Shown here in pieces: positions 1-10,437 of a DNA stretch of 64,000 bases. The position numbers and the translations under genes are program-made. Within the stretch, counting starts at the first letter, position 1, and each line of letters begins with the position of its first letter. The notes below the pieces were generated by a model, which was not told the DNA's origin, made no database searches, and saw only the letters and a list, made by a program, of their open reading frames with translations. Source of the stretch: Larus michahellis (Eukaryota; Chordata; Aves; Charadriiformes; Laridae). The stretch is from the NCBI RefSeq assembly GCF_964199755.1, contig NC_133913.1, forward strand, positions 5,868,201 to 5,932,200, given 5' to 3'.

Positions 1-828
1 TCACCAGCTCGGCGGGACCCTGGAAGGCGGCGAGGCACTGCACGAGGCGCGGGTGATGCAGCAGGTTCATGAGCTCCACCTCAGCTCGAGCCGCCTGCTT
101 CTCTTTAGCCGTCCGCGTCCGGAAATATTTCCCGGCTCGGATTTTGCCGGTGGCTTTTTCCTGCAGCCGGTACACCGTCCCGAATTTTCCCCTGGGAGGG
201 AGCCGGGGGGAGGGATGGAGGAGCCATCACCACCACCGCCGCCACCACCCTGCATCCCCCCATCCCTTGGACAGCCATGGGCCACGCCCAAGCGAGGGGG
301 ACGTTGGGACCCCCACTCACTCTCCCAGCTTCTCCAGCTGCGTGTACACGTCCGAAACCTTCTCCTGGCTGTTGATGACCACATCGCGGTATTCAAAGGT
401 CTCCTCGCCTCCTGGGAGGGATGGAGCGGGGTGGTCCGTGCACAGATCCCTCACGCTTTGGGGACCAGCTGCCTGCGCTTTCCCTCCAGCGCGTATTTCT
501 GTGCTCCCCCCCTACCCCCCCCAGCTCCATCTACCCCCCCACGCGGTGCAGATGGGACCAGGGAGGGGACGTGGGGACAGGGGCTTCTGCCACAGGAGCT
601 CCTGGAGTGGCCCAGCACCCTGCAAATCAGGTTTTGGGGCAAAAGATGCTTTTAGGATCAAAAACCCAAGCGAAAAGAGGCCATTAAAGAGGATGGGATG
701 AAGAGTGGTGCTGATTTTGGGGGGGGTGGGGTGTGGGGGGGTTCACACCGGCTCTGGGGTCCCCATGCAAAGCCTGCGCCTCCCCCGGGCCAGACCGAGG
801 GCCGTGCCGTACCTTCTGCCTGGGACAT
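1..828 (-). CDS. Myosin light chain kinase-like protein, N-terminal exons (3' part outside window)
   Basis: Three minus-strand segments join in phase: 828-813 (start codon at 826-828 in the context ACCACCATGT), 411-321, and 191-1, which runs to or almost to the window edge. Splice sites are GT/AG. Residues 10-34 carry YRDVVINSQEKVSD then a Leu-Gly pair, followed by the glycine-rich ATP loop (GEGKFGTV, about residues 35-42), the ATP-anchoring lysine in AGKYF (K57), and AKEK...MNLLHHPRLVQC on the alpha-C/beta-4 side. This pattern is that of smooth-muscle MLCK (MYLK) and its close paralogues, calcium/calmodulin-dependent kinases of the myosin regulatory light chain. The product would begin right at the kinase domain, without the Ig/Fn3 modules of long MYLK. 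Catalytic loop, activation loop and calmodulin site lie outside the window. A donor may fall at position 4 (CTG|GTGA) or the exon may continue. A MYLK5-type paralogue, as annotated in fish, is the likeliest identity, but I cannot confirm it. Confidence 0.72.
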
Positions 829-2184
829 GGTGGTGCCACCAGTTCCCGGCGGGCGCCGGCGCGGTCAGGACGGGTGCTGGATGCAGGGCCGGGGGTGCTG
901 AGGCAGGCGATGCCCGTGTGTCCGCTCCGGCTTCTCCCCGGAGCCCCGCACCGTCTCCCTGCCGTGCGAGACCACCAGCATCTCCGCACCCGGACCCGCA
1001 CTCCCGTCCCACCCGGGAGCCGACATCCCGATGGACCCAGAGAGACCCAGGAAGGGGCCCAACCCGATCCCAAAGCCAGGACCCTCCCCAGGTGGGGACA
1101 ACCTCTTCCCAGTAGCGCCTTCGGCTCAAAGCCAACGTTTTTCCCATACCCCGTCTTGCATCAGCCAGGAAATCCCCAGGAAAAGCCACATTTCTAGGGC
1201 AAAGGACTTGTTTCCTTACGCGCATCCCCTCTTCGCTCCGTCCAGGAGGACAGGGTGACGGCACCCAAAGGCGATGGGTGTCAGCACCCAAACCCCAAGC
1301 CAAAAGCCACAGCACTGACCTGTCACCGTCCGGTCCCGTCCTGTCCCAGGCCACCAGCAGGTCCCTGATCCTTCCTGGTCACTGGGGAGCCATCAGGGAG
1401 CTGGCGGGGGTGGGACAGAAGGAAGGGGCGATGCTGGGAGTTGAGGACAGCTGGGACCACAGGGATGGGGATGTCTCGGGGATGTCTCCGGGCACAGCCG
1501 GGAGCATCCCTCCCGCTACGGCGGTGCTGGGAACAGCCCCGGCTCTCCCCTCCCTTTCCTTCCCAGCGGAGAGTTTCCGGACTGGGGGATAAACAACCAC
1601 CAGCACCATCGCTGAGCCCTCCCCAAACCGCATCCACCGCCACGGTCCCAAACCCCCCCCCGACACCCCATTTAGCACCACACGGGGTCGTGGGTCTGCG
1701 ACACCGCCGGGGGTGGTGGGGGGGGACGGTTCGGCCACAGAAATCCCAAGGAGGGATCTGCAGAGACCTGCCGCACCTCATCGCATGGCAGAGCTCAGCC
1801 ATCCCGGCACGTATCCCGGCCTTGGAGCTTCTCGGGAGCTAAATGCACGGCAGCCCGGCCCCGGCACGCCCCCGCCTCCTTCCCCACCCCCGGGTGGGGT
1901 CCCGCAGATGGGCTGAGCACCCACACCTGATCCCCTCTTCCCACCTCCACCTGCAGCCAACACCCCGCCGGAGCCACCGCTCTCCCCAAAACTCACCCCG
2001 GGCCGCGGGCTTCCCCGGCTGAACTCGGCTCCGGGTTCAGGGAAGCCGGGATGAAGGGGAATGCGGTGTTGCAAAACTCCTCCAGGCCTCCGAAGCCGGT
2101 GGTTTGAAGGAAAAATGGGGTTTTCCAGCCTTTTTTTCCGCAAAAGCAGGACTGCACGGTCACTCCGGCACCGAGGGCGCTGCC

Positions 2185-2222
2185 GTGCCTCGGTTTCCCC
2201 TGCTATAAAGTGGGAATAACAC
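2185..2222 (+). repeat. MIR-like SINE tail remnant
   Basis: The stretch reads GTGCCTCGGTTTCCCC followed by TGCTATAAAGTGGGAATAAC. This resembles the 3' tail of the ancient MIR SINE (CCTCAGTTTCCCC then TGTAAAATGGG). The element body is not recognisable, so assignment rests on the tail alone. Confidence 0.45.
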
Positions 2223-3786
2223 CCTGATTTCCTCCCGGAGCTGACTCCAGACCCGCAGATCAGGCGGCAGCACAGCGGGGGGGGGACGTGTCCTCCTGGG
2301 GCAGCTCCCTGTCACAGCGTCCCCCCGAGAAGGGGGGGTGTCACCCCGGGGTTACCTGCTGTCCCAAGCCGGGTCTCGCGGGCGATGCGGGGCTCTGCCA
2401 GCGCCAGCAGAAGCGTCGCCGCCGCCGCTCCCACGCTCCGCGCAAAGTCCACGGCTGCTGGCAGAGTGTCGGGGACAAGCGTCCCCAGCGCCGGGGTGAT
2501 GGCAGAGCCACCGCCGCCTCACCGCTCGCCCATCACCGTGACCTTGCCACCGGCGGGGCAAAGCCACGGGGTGGGGGTGCCGTGGCCCGGGCGGGAAGGG
2601 GGTCCCCACTCGTGGGCGAGGGATGTGGCGGATGCTCCCGGCTCGGCGATGCCGTCAGCGCGCTCGGCGCGACCCCGCTGGGATATCGACTGCCGTGGCC
2701 GGGCACGCTGGGGACAGGAGTAAGGACACGGCGGTGGCCTGGCTGGGGACAGGCAGTGGGGCGGTGATGGAGCGCGGCTGGCCGCATCCTGCCTGGCGGT
2801 GGGGACACGGCCGGGATGATGTCCGGCATCGCCGGTGGTGGCTCCCGACCCCACTTGGCTCCGAGCCCCTCGGCGGGGCAGGATGAGGCCGTGGGGGTGA
2901 TGCCGGGCTGCTCCCAGAGGCAGGATACGGCCCTGGAATGTGAGGGATCCCAGCAGCCACTTGATGTCAGTGTTGGCCCGATGCTGGTCCCGGTGACGTG
3001 CAGGAAAAATGAGCAGGAAAAAAAATGGCTGGGAGGGGGGAAAAAAAAAAATTGGGGTCTGGGGGGACCCGTGGAGGGGTGACAGAGAGGACACGCCGGG
3101 ATCCGGCACTCGGCTGGAGGGTGAATCCCTCGGGAGCCGCTCCCCACCCTTCTGGATGGAGCCGCATCCATGGGACGACCCCGTGACGCCGCAGTCCCTG
3201 GGGATGCCACGGGGCACCTGGGTGACCCCCGCGGTGACGGGCCACCGCCCTGCGCACCCTCCGGACTCAGCTTCTTCCCACCAATGGATACAGATATATT
3301 TTTTTCCCGGCATCCATGAGGATAACGAAGGGCTGAAGGCCAAGCGTGGGTCTGGGCAGCACGGCCATCCCCGGCCCTCATCCTGCACCGGTGGTTATCC
3401 CGCTCCCAGCCTTTAATTCCCAGGGGAACGGAGCCCGGCTCAGCCTCCCCCGAGCCCGCGTGGGGACAACGTTTAATTTTCAAGCTCTAATTTCCCCTCG
3501 ATCTCCTCTCCCGGAGCATCCCCAGGAGTTTAAGACCAACGGCGGGAAAAGCCGGAAGATTTTTAAGGAGCGAGGGCGAAGGAGCCGCTCCGGGGGCGGC
3601 CGCGTAGATCCCTCCATCCTTGGGGAATTTCCAGCCTCCGGAACGAACCTCGTTCCCGGCAGCGCTTCCCTTGGCGGCCACCGACCCCCGTCTTGCGCCT
3701 TCCCTTTGGGGTCGGGGAAGGCGGCGCATCCGAAACGTCCGGCGGTGCAGTATCCGCCAGGGACATCCTCCTCCCCTCCCGCATCG

Positions 3787-3807
3787 TAAATTAATTAATT
3801 AATTAAA
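3787..3807. repeat. TTAA microsatellite
   Basis: About five copies of the palindromic tetramer TTAA/AATT, with a second shorter block (ATTAATTAAT) about 20 bp downstream. It is a sharp AT island inside very GC-rich sequence. Confidence 0.85.
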
Positions 3808-4384
3808 TGAAGTCATAAGAAAAAGAATTAATTAATCCGTAGCGCCCGCCCGCGCCCAGGCGCCCATGGGTTACCCCCTTGGGTGATCGCGTCGTCCCCC
3901 AGCCGCCCGGAGGAGCTCCTGGCGGAGCCACGATGGGATTTCCAGGTGACACCCCCCCACACACACACACACACCCCCCAAACCCGCTTGTCCCCGCCAT
4001 GGGGTGCCCCACCAGACCCCCCACGGCTCACCCCGGCCCCCGGGCTGAGTCAGCCCCCTTTCTGTGGGGCGCGGGGCGGATTTAGCTGCCTCTGCATTTT
4101 TGTAGGTCCTACAACAAACGGCGTCACCCAGGGTTCAGCCGGGGGACCTTGACGCCGGGTGGCAGGGTGGGGTGGGGTAGGGGGGGTGGGGGGGACGGGG
4201 ACACCTCACTGATCCCATCGTGCCTGAGGGATGGGCTCGATGACCCCGGGGGGGGACACGTGGTCCCCACTCCCCGTCGCCCCCGGGGCGGGGTCTTGGT
4301 CCCTGCTCCCCGTCGTCTGGGGACACAGCACTCGGTGTGAGCGCCCGGGCCGGCTGTGTGGGGACATGGGTGACGTGGCAATAG

Positions 4385-5275
4385 GGAGGGCATGGGGGCA
4401 TGGAGGACACAGGGGACATGGGGGGACGTGGGGGACATGGAGCGTGCAGGGGACATGGGGACACACGGGGGACATGGAGTGTGCAGGGGACACAGGGACA
4501 CATGGAGGACATGAGAACATGGAGGACATGGGGATGTGTGGGACATGGGGTGCACAGAGGACATGGGGACATGCGGGGCACATGGGAGACATGGGGTATA
4601 CGGGGGACATGGGGACACGTGGAGGACATGGGGACATGGAGGACATGGGGATTTGTGGGACACGGGGTGAACAGGGGATGTGGGGACACGTGGGGGACAT
4701 GGGGGACATGGAGTGTACAGGGGACATGGAGACACATGAAGGACGTGGGGTATACGGGGGACATGGGGACACGTGGAGGACATTGGGGCATGGAGGACAT
4801 GGGGATATGTGGGACACGGGGTGCACAGGGGACATGGGGACACGTGGGGGACATGGAGTGTACAGGGGACACGTGGAGGACATGGGGACGCAGGGGCACA
4901 GGGAGGACACAGGGACAGAGGTGGGTACTGAGAGGACGGGGGGACCAGGGGAACATGTAAGGGACACCGGGGAGGTAGGGGACACTGGGGATGGTGGGGA
5001 CACGGGAGCCATAAGAGGTCACGGGGGACAGATGGGGGACGCAGATGACACAGGGGACACGGGGGCACACAGGGGGGACACAAGGGACACTAGGGACGGT
5101 GGCATGTGGAAGCCACGTAGCACCTGGGAGGGTCTGGGGACACCAAGGGACAGGGGGAGGACTCAGGGGACCTGGAGACACACAGAGGGGCACGGGGACA
5201 GGAGGGGACACGGGGACACCCAGGGGGACACGGGGACAGGGGGGGACACGGGGGGCCGTGGGGGGCAGGGGGTGT
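4385..5275. repeat. Minisatellite, GGGGACATGG-type
   Basis: Nearly 0.9 kb of imperfect copies of a roughly 10-12 bp motif, GGGGACATGG or GGGGACACGTGG. They are grouped into a looser unit of several tens of bp marked by ATGGAGTGTACAGG. The plus strand is purine-rich. The 319- and 724-codon minus-strand open frames over it are Pro/Cys-rich translations of the repeat and are not taken as genes. Confidence 0.9.
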
Positions 5276-5279
5276 GACA

Positions 5280-5600
5280 CGGGTGGCCCCGGGGGACCGG
5301 CCCCCGCGCGCGCTCGCTGCTGGGTGGGGCCGGCTGCGCACGCGGGGGGGGGGCGGGGCCAGGAGGGGGCGGGGCATCCGCGGGCGGAGCGTGAGGCGGG
5401 GCGGGGCCAGGACGTTGCGTGACGCGGTGGGCGGGGCCAGGGGCGCGGCTCGCGGTGGGGGGCGGGGCCATCGGCCCGATAGCGGCGGTGGGCGGGGCCA
5501 TGGCGGTAGTGGGCGGGGCCAGGCGGGGCGCACGGGGGCGGCTCTGGCGCCCCGCGGCGAACGGGGCGGGCGGGGGCAGCTCCACACTGGGAGCACTGGG
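5280..5600. promoter_or_regulatory. CpG island with repeated GC boxes
   Basis: CpG-dense segment between two minisatellites holding at least six GGGCGGGGCC-type Sp1/KLF boxes (around 5350, 5400, 5430, 5460, 5490 and 5510) at irregular spacing of about 20-30 bp, plus GTTGCGTGACGCGG, a half-CRE-like element, near 5413. This is promoter-like composition, but I found no supported first exon on either side, so its target is unknown. It could equally be a GC-rich tandem repeat built on a GC box. Confidence 0.5.
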
Positions 5601-6775
5601 AGCACTGGGAGCACTGGGAGAGCGGGAGGTGAGAGCACGGGGAGGTGGGAGACGGGTACTGGGAGGTGGGTACTGGGAGATGGATACTGGGAGATGGATA
5701 CTGGGATACTGGTACTGGGAGGCGGGTACTGGGAGACGGATACTGGCAGATGGATGCTGGGAGGTGGGTGCTGGGAGATGGGAACTGAGTACTGGGAGAT
5801 TGGTACTGGGAGGAGGATACTGGGAGATGGGAGATGGGTGCTGGGAGATGGGTACTGGGAGACGGGAACTGGGAGATGGGTGTTGGGAGACAGGTGCTGG
5901 GAGACAGGTACTGGGAGATGGGAACTGGGAGATGGATGCTGTAAGCTGGGTGCTGGGTGCTAGGAGATGGGTACTGGGAGATGCGAACTGGGTACTGGGA
6001 GACGGACACTGGGAGATGGGAACTGGGAGATGGCCGCTGGGAGACGGGTACTGGCAGGTGGGTGCTGGGAGACGGATACTGGAAGGTGGGTTCTGGGTGC
6101 TGGGAAATGGATACTGGGAGGTGGTTGCTGGGAGATTGGTACTGGGAAACGGACACCCAGATAGGTGCTGGGTACTGGGAGATGGGAGCTGAGAACTGGG
6201 TGCTGGCAGATGGGTGCCGGGGAGATGGATACTGGGAGATGGGTGCTGGGAGACTGATACTGGAAGATGGGTGCTCGGAGATGGGAACTGGGTACTGGGA
6301 GATGGACACTGGTAGATGGGTGCTGGGAGGTGGGTTCTGGGAGGTGGGTGCTCGGAGATGGGTACTGGGAGATGGGTGGGATACAGGGAGGTGGTAACTG
6401 GGTGCTGGGTAACTGGGAGAAGGGAGCTGGGAATTGGGTACTGGGAGATGGGTGCGGGCAGATGGGTACTGGGGAGACGGATACTGGGAGATGGGTACTG
6501 GGAGAGGGGTGCTGGGAGAGCGGTGCTGGGAGCTGGGTACTGGGAAACTGGTACTGGGAGACGGATACTGGGAGCTGGTTGCTGGGAGATGGGTGCTGGG
6601 TACTGGGAGATCAGAATTGGGAGGTGGACACTGGGAGATGGGAGCTGGGTACTGGGAGATGGATACCGGGAATTGGGTGCTGGGAGCTAGGTGCTGGGAG
6701 ATGGATGCTGGGAGATGCGTTCTGGGAGACGGATAGCGGTAGATGGGCGCTGGGAGACGGGTGTCTGGGCTGTGG
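5581..6775. repeat. 14-bp minisatellite (TACTGGGAGATGGG)
   Basis: About 1.2 kb, on the order of 85 degenerate copies of a 14-bp unit TACTGGGAGATGGG with variants TGCTGGGAG and AACTGGGAG. It starts after a short run of GGGAGCACT copies. Each unit places GGG triplets every six to eight bases on the plus strand. Since 14 is not a multiple of 3, the long open frames across it reflect lack of stops in all registers, not coding. Confidence 0.95.
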
Positions 6776-9700
6776 GAGTGGGTGGGAAAGGCCGTGCTGG
6801 TGCTGGGGGATGTTTCACATCAGCTTCGGCCTGACAAGAGAAACAGCCGCGCAAACCATCCGAGGTGACAGCAGGGTCACAGGCTGGGCTTTCGGGTGCC
6901 CTGGGGACAGCACTGGGGGGGGGCGTGAGGGCACCCGGGCGCTCCCGAGGGCACCCAGCGGCAGGGTGTGTGGGCTGTCCCCCGGCAGGGCTGTGTGTCC
7001 CGGCCACGGCGCTGCCCACGGCGGCAGTTTGCTGGGAGAGGCAGGTCTGGGAGCCGCATCTGGGCTTGGGGCCAGGTCTGGGCTAGCGAGGGCCATTTGC
7101 AGGTTGCCAGCCTTGGGCTGCCTCTGCTCCTCCTCTGCCCCAGCCGCCGAGGGCTTTGCTCAAGCTCAGGCCGGTCCCAACAAGCAGCTCCCTGCCCCAT
7201 CCAGCCCTGCTTCATCCGGGGCAGCGGCGGGATAACCCCGGCTCCGACTCCAAATCGAGCCCCAAAACTGCTCTGGAAGGAGACACCCCCCCACCACGTC
7301 ACCAGTTTAAATCCAGCCTGAGGCACTTCTCCCCACCCGGCAAAGCCTGAGGGGAGGCTGGGGACGGACCCAGCCGGGTCTGCCACCCCGCGGGAGGCCA
7401 GTTCTGCAAGATGAGGTTTGTACAAATGTCCCATGTCCCCAAAATATTCCCGAGAGGTGCAGAAAGGGTCACAGCACTCAGGCTTTTGGGTGCCACCAAG
7501 GGCAGGAGGACCCATGGGTGGCAGATGGGGTGATGGCTGTGCCCAGACCTGGACACACCAGGGTGTGGAAGAGGTTAAAACACGGCTGGAAAACACACAA
7601 ATACAGGGGAAAAAATAAAATAAAAACGGGGCTATAAAATATAAAAACCTCCGGCACTGGCAGCTCAGGGCTCAGCCTGTCCCTGCGCGGGGTCGGCTGC
7701 CAAATCGTCCAGCTCCTCCGTGCAGCCTTGAGCCCCCCGGCACCGCCGGGACCTTGAACCGGTTCCTCCAGCCCAGGGAAAGCGGAGTGTCTCAGGGACG
7801 GGACCGCCAGCGCTTTCACGGAGCACCCGGGGGAGCGGGATAGCCTCCAGATCCATACAGCGACCCCGCGGGCTACCGGGGCCAAAAAATAATGGCACGT
7901 GGCAACCTCACCGTCGCTCCCGCTGGTAAATGTGACATGTATGAAGTGACGGAAGGGCCGGAGCCGGGCGCTGGCTGGCTCGGCACATTTGTGTGTGCGC
8001 AGCTCAGCTGTGCCGGGACGGCCACGGGCTGAAAGATAAGCTCAGTGCCCCGGGAGATGTGGGTTATCGGCACACCAGGCCGTTTCCCTGCTCCGGCAAA
8101 GCCCTCTGCGTCCCCGCCTGTGCTGCGGGCAACAGCAGGCAAGGGGAGGGCAGGAGCGGGCAGGGGGGGAACACGACAGGAACACCCGTGACCTAGCGGT
8201 GTCATTGGGTTCTGACCCTCTAAAGGCACAAAAACCTGGGAAATGGGACACGCAGGGAGTCAAACCCCCCCTGCAGTAGGTGAGGAACGTCGCGTCCTTG
8301 AGTTGACAATGCCACAGCTACCCAGACCTCGCTCCTGAGAGAGAAACGCCCCCAAAAAAAGGGGGTGCTCCGGGGTGAGCTGGCACCAGGAGCACACCCC
8401 ACCGCACACCGGGAGCTCAGGGTGCGCTGAGGCGGTGCGAGGAGCAATGACCGTGGCTCTGCCTCCCTCCTCTCCCCCCCACTGAAGATCCCAACGTCTC
8501 CCAGCCCGGGAGGGGACAGGGACAAACCCCCGCGGAGGAGGCGAGGGGCTGCGCAGGGCTCCTCCCGCGCTCCCTGGCGCTGTGTCAGCCATTGCCATCC
8601 CCGCCACCACCACGGAGCGGGGCGAGCCTGGGCTTGCCGCTGGCTACCAGCCCTGCCTGCCCCTCCTGGCACCGAGCCCGGGGGGGCCAGGGAGGGTCCC
8701 AGAGGGGCCGGGGGCAACCGGTCCCACACCAGGGGTGACAGCCGGGAGCTCCCTCGGGAGGCAGCGGCCTCCTTCACAGCCCCCCTGGCCCTCTGCAAAG
8801 GGGGGTTCTGCCCCCCGCTGTCCCCCGAATCTAGAGCAGGGTCGTACTGGGACAGACAGAGGGGGAGCGGTGGACCTGTCCCCTTCCTCCCTGCCCAAAT
8901 CCCAAGATTTGGCCCATTTTACACCTCCCCAGCCCCTTTTCCGTTCAGGAACAGCCAGGCCATTTCCAAGACCAACCCTCCAGCCAGAAAACGTCCAGCA
9001 CAACTAACCCTCACTCACTAAAACAACGTGTGTGGGGGCGTGGGTGTGATTTTGAGGTTTACCAGCCCAGAAAAAAAAACACCTCTTCTTTGCCTTTTTG
9101 CAACAGAAAAACTCGATTCAAAAAGCTTCCAGCAGCTGCACAGGCTGATTCCCTGCATCGTTCTTCCCAAAAAATCACACGGGGACACAGCCTGGGCCTG
9201 GCCTGTCCCACATGTCCCTCCAAGGAAGGAAAACCCAAGAAGTTTGTCTTCGTATGGGCAGCCTTTTTTTTTTTTTTTGCCTTTATGCAAACAAAAATTA
9301 TTGCTTATTTTTGCTTTTTAAGCGTCCTGATCCCCCAAATACACATTATTCCCTTACATACTTGCCAGATGGAAAACCCCGTCCCCAACACCTGCGGCTC
9401 AGGCAGCGAGGCCACCCGCGAGGAGCACGACCCAGTGCCAGCGGCAAGAACGGGAGCTCTGGGAAAAATCCCGGCTTAGAAAAGCTCCTCATCGACTTTG
9501 CTCTTTGGGTCGCTCCTCTCCCCGAGATCCAAGATGGAGCCCAGGCTCGGCCGGGAGGAGGAGGAGGCAGAGCTGGAATTAATTGGGCAGAGGAGGCTGA
9601 TTTGGGGCGAGAACCGCCACCTCCCGAGGACGGTCAGCTCTCACCGTGCCGGCTGGAGAGGCCGCGTTCCCCACGGGGAGACGTGTCCGTTAATTGCCAT

Positions 9701-10100
9701 CCAGGCCTGTTAATTGCCATCCGGGCCTGCTAATCGCCATCCGGGAGCGCTGCTGGAAGGAGGAGAAGGGGCGTTAAAGGGTTAAGCGCCAGCCGGTTGA
9801 AGCAGAAGGCCGGGCCTAGAGCTGGGCCCCCCTCCCTCAGCCGGTCAACCCCCTCCTTCGAGCCGGGCAACCCCCTTTGGGGCTGGGGTCGCCCCTTCGA
9901 GGCAGGAACCTTCCTGGAGCGAGGCCTCAGCCTCCTGTACCACCGCCGGGCCGGGCCTGGCAACACCCGGGGCCGATTTCAGTGTCTCTATCCCGGTCAT
10001 AACCCTTCTCCCCGGGGCTCGGCGGGCCCTGAGCGCCCAACGCGAGGGTTGCCACCGCCGAGGGGCTTAGGGGAGGCCGGGGAGGGCCGGCAGCGCCCGG
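6776..10100. other. Intergenic stretch, no supported gene
   Basis: GC-rich non-repetitive sequence with no exon I can defend. A minus-strand frame ending at 7665 with residues like ELDDLAADPAQGQAEP before the stop has a weak CAG-less acceptor (CCGGTAG at about 7877) and no poly(A) signal behind it. Plus-strand AATAAA motifs at about 7610-7620 have no gene attached. A T-rich patch lies at about 9260-9320. Confidence 0.45.
9688..9748 (+). repeat. Short tandem repeat of TTAATTGCCATCC
   Basis: Three consecutive copies of a unit of roughly 23-25 bp: TTAATTGCCATCCAGGCCTG, TTAATTGCCATCCGGGCCTG, CTAATCGCCATCCGGGAG. Each copy has a homeodomain-type TAATTG core (degraded in the third). It lies about 0.7 kb upstream of the CpG-island promoter at 10.4 kb. 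Confidence 0.75.
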
Positions 10101-10437
10101 CCGCAGCTGCGTCAGGGCCTGAGGGAGGCCTCGGCTCCGGCTCGCCGCTCCCGGGAGCGCTCGGCGGCGGCGGCAGCGGCGGGGTCCCGGCCCGCCTCAG
10201 CCCCCCGCGGCGCCCCCGCCCGTCGCCACGGCAACGCGCCGCTCGGCATCACGGGAAAGCGAGTCCGAGGCCTCCCGCTCCCCACGGTCCCGCCGCTGCG
10301 GGGGACTACATCCCCCACAACCCCCCGCGGCGGGCGGCGCGCCCCCGCCTCTTCCGCTACGAACCGCGTTTCCATTGGCTCCGCCACGCACGGAGGCGTC
10401 TGATTGGCGGAAGAGCGGCGGGGCCGAGGCGCCGGCT
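10100..10437 (+). promoter_or_regulatory. CpG-island promoter with CCAAT boxes
   Basis: Dense CpG island. Just upstream of the ATG at 10438 lie two inverted CCAAT boxes (CATTGGCT near 10374 and GATTGGCGG near 10403), about 29 bp apart, as in NF-Y promoters. GGGGACTACATCCCCCAC near 10300 resembles the ZNF143/STAF element (ACTACAnnnCCC). A GGAAGAG ETS-like core follows. No TATA box. The promoter may be bidirectional. Only the plus side has a visible candidate first exon. Confidence 0.65.

Larger units (their letters stand above)
829..4384. other. Non-coding flank upstream of the MYLK-like gene
   Basis: No exon could be supported on either strand. The stretch is GC-rich with short unstable open frames. 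It includes a MIR-like tail near 2185-2222, a purine-rich A/G run at about 3005-3060, a TTAA microsatellite at 3787-3807 and a short CA repeat at 3958-3974. It presumably contains the promoter of the kinase gene if the ATG at 828 is the true start. Confidence 0.5.

Noticed and set aside
4135-6309. 724-codon minus-strand open frame, with nested shorter frames
   Set aside because: It is a translation of two minisatellites plus a CpG island (Ser/Pro/Tyr and Cys/Pro/His repeats). No start context, splice logic or family; stops are absent simply because the repeat units lack them.
7665-7898. Minus-strand frame ending ELDDLAADPAQGQAEP and a stop
   Set aside because: Looks like a plausible C-terminus, but has only a weak acceptor, no recognised family and no poly(A) signal downstream. 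Not distinguishable from chance.
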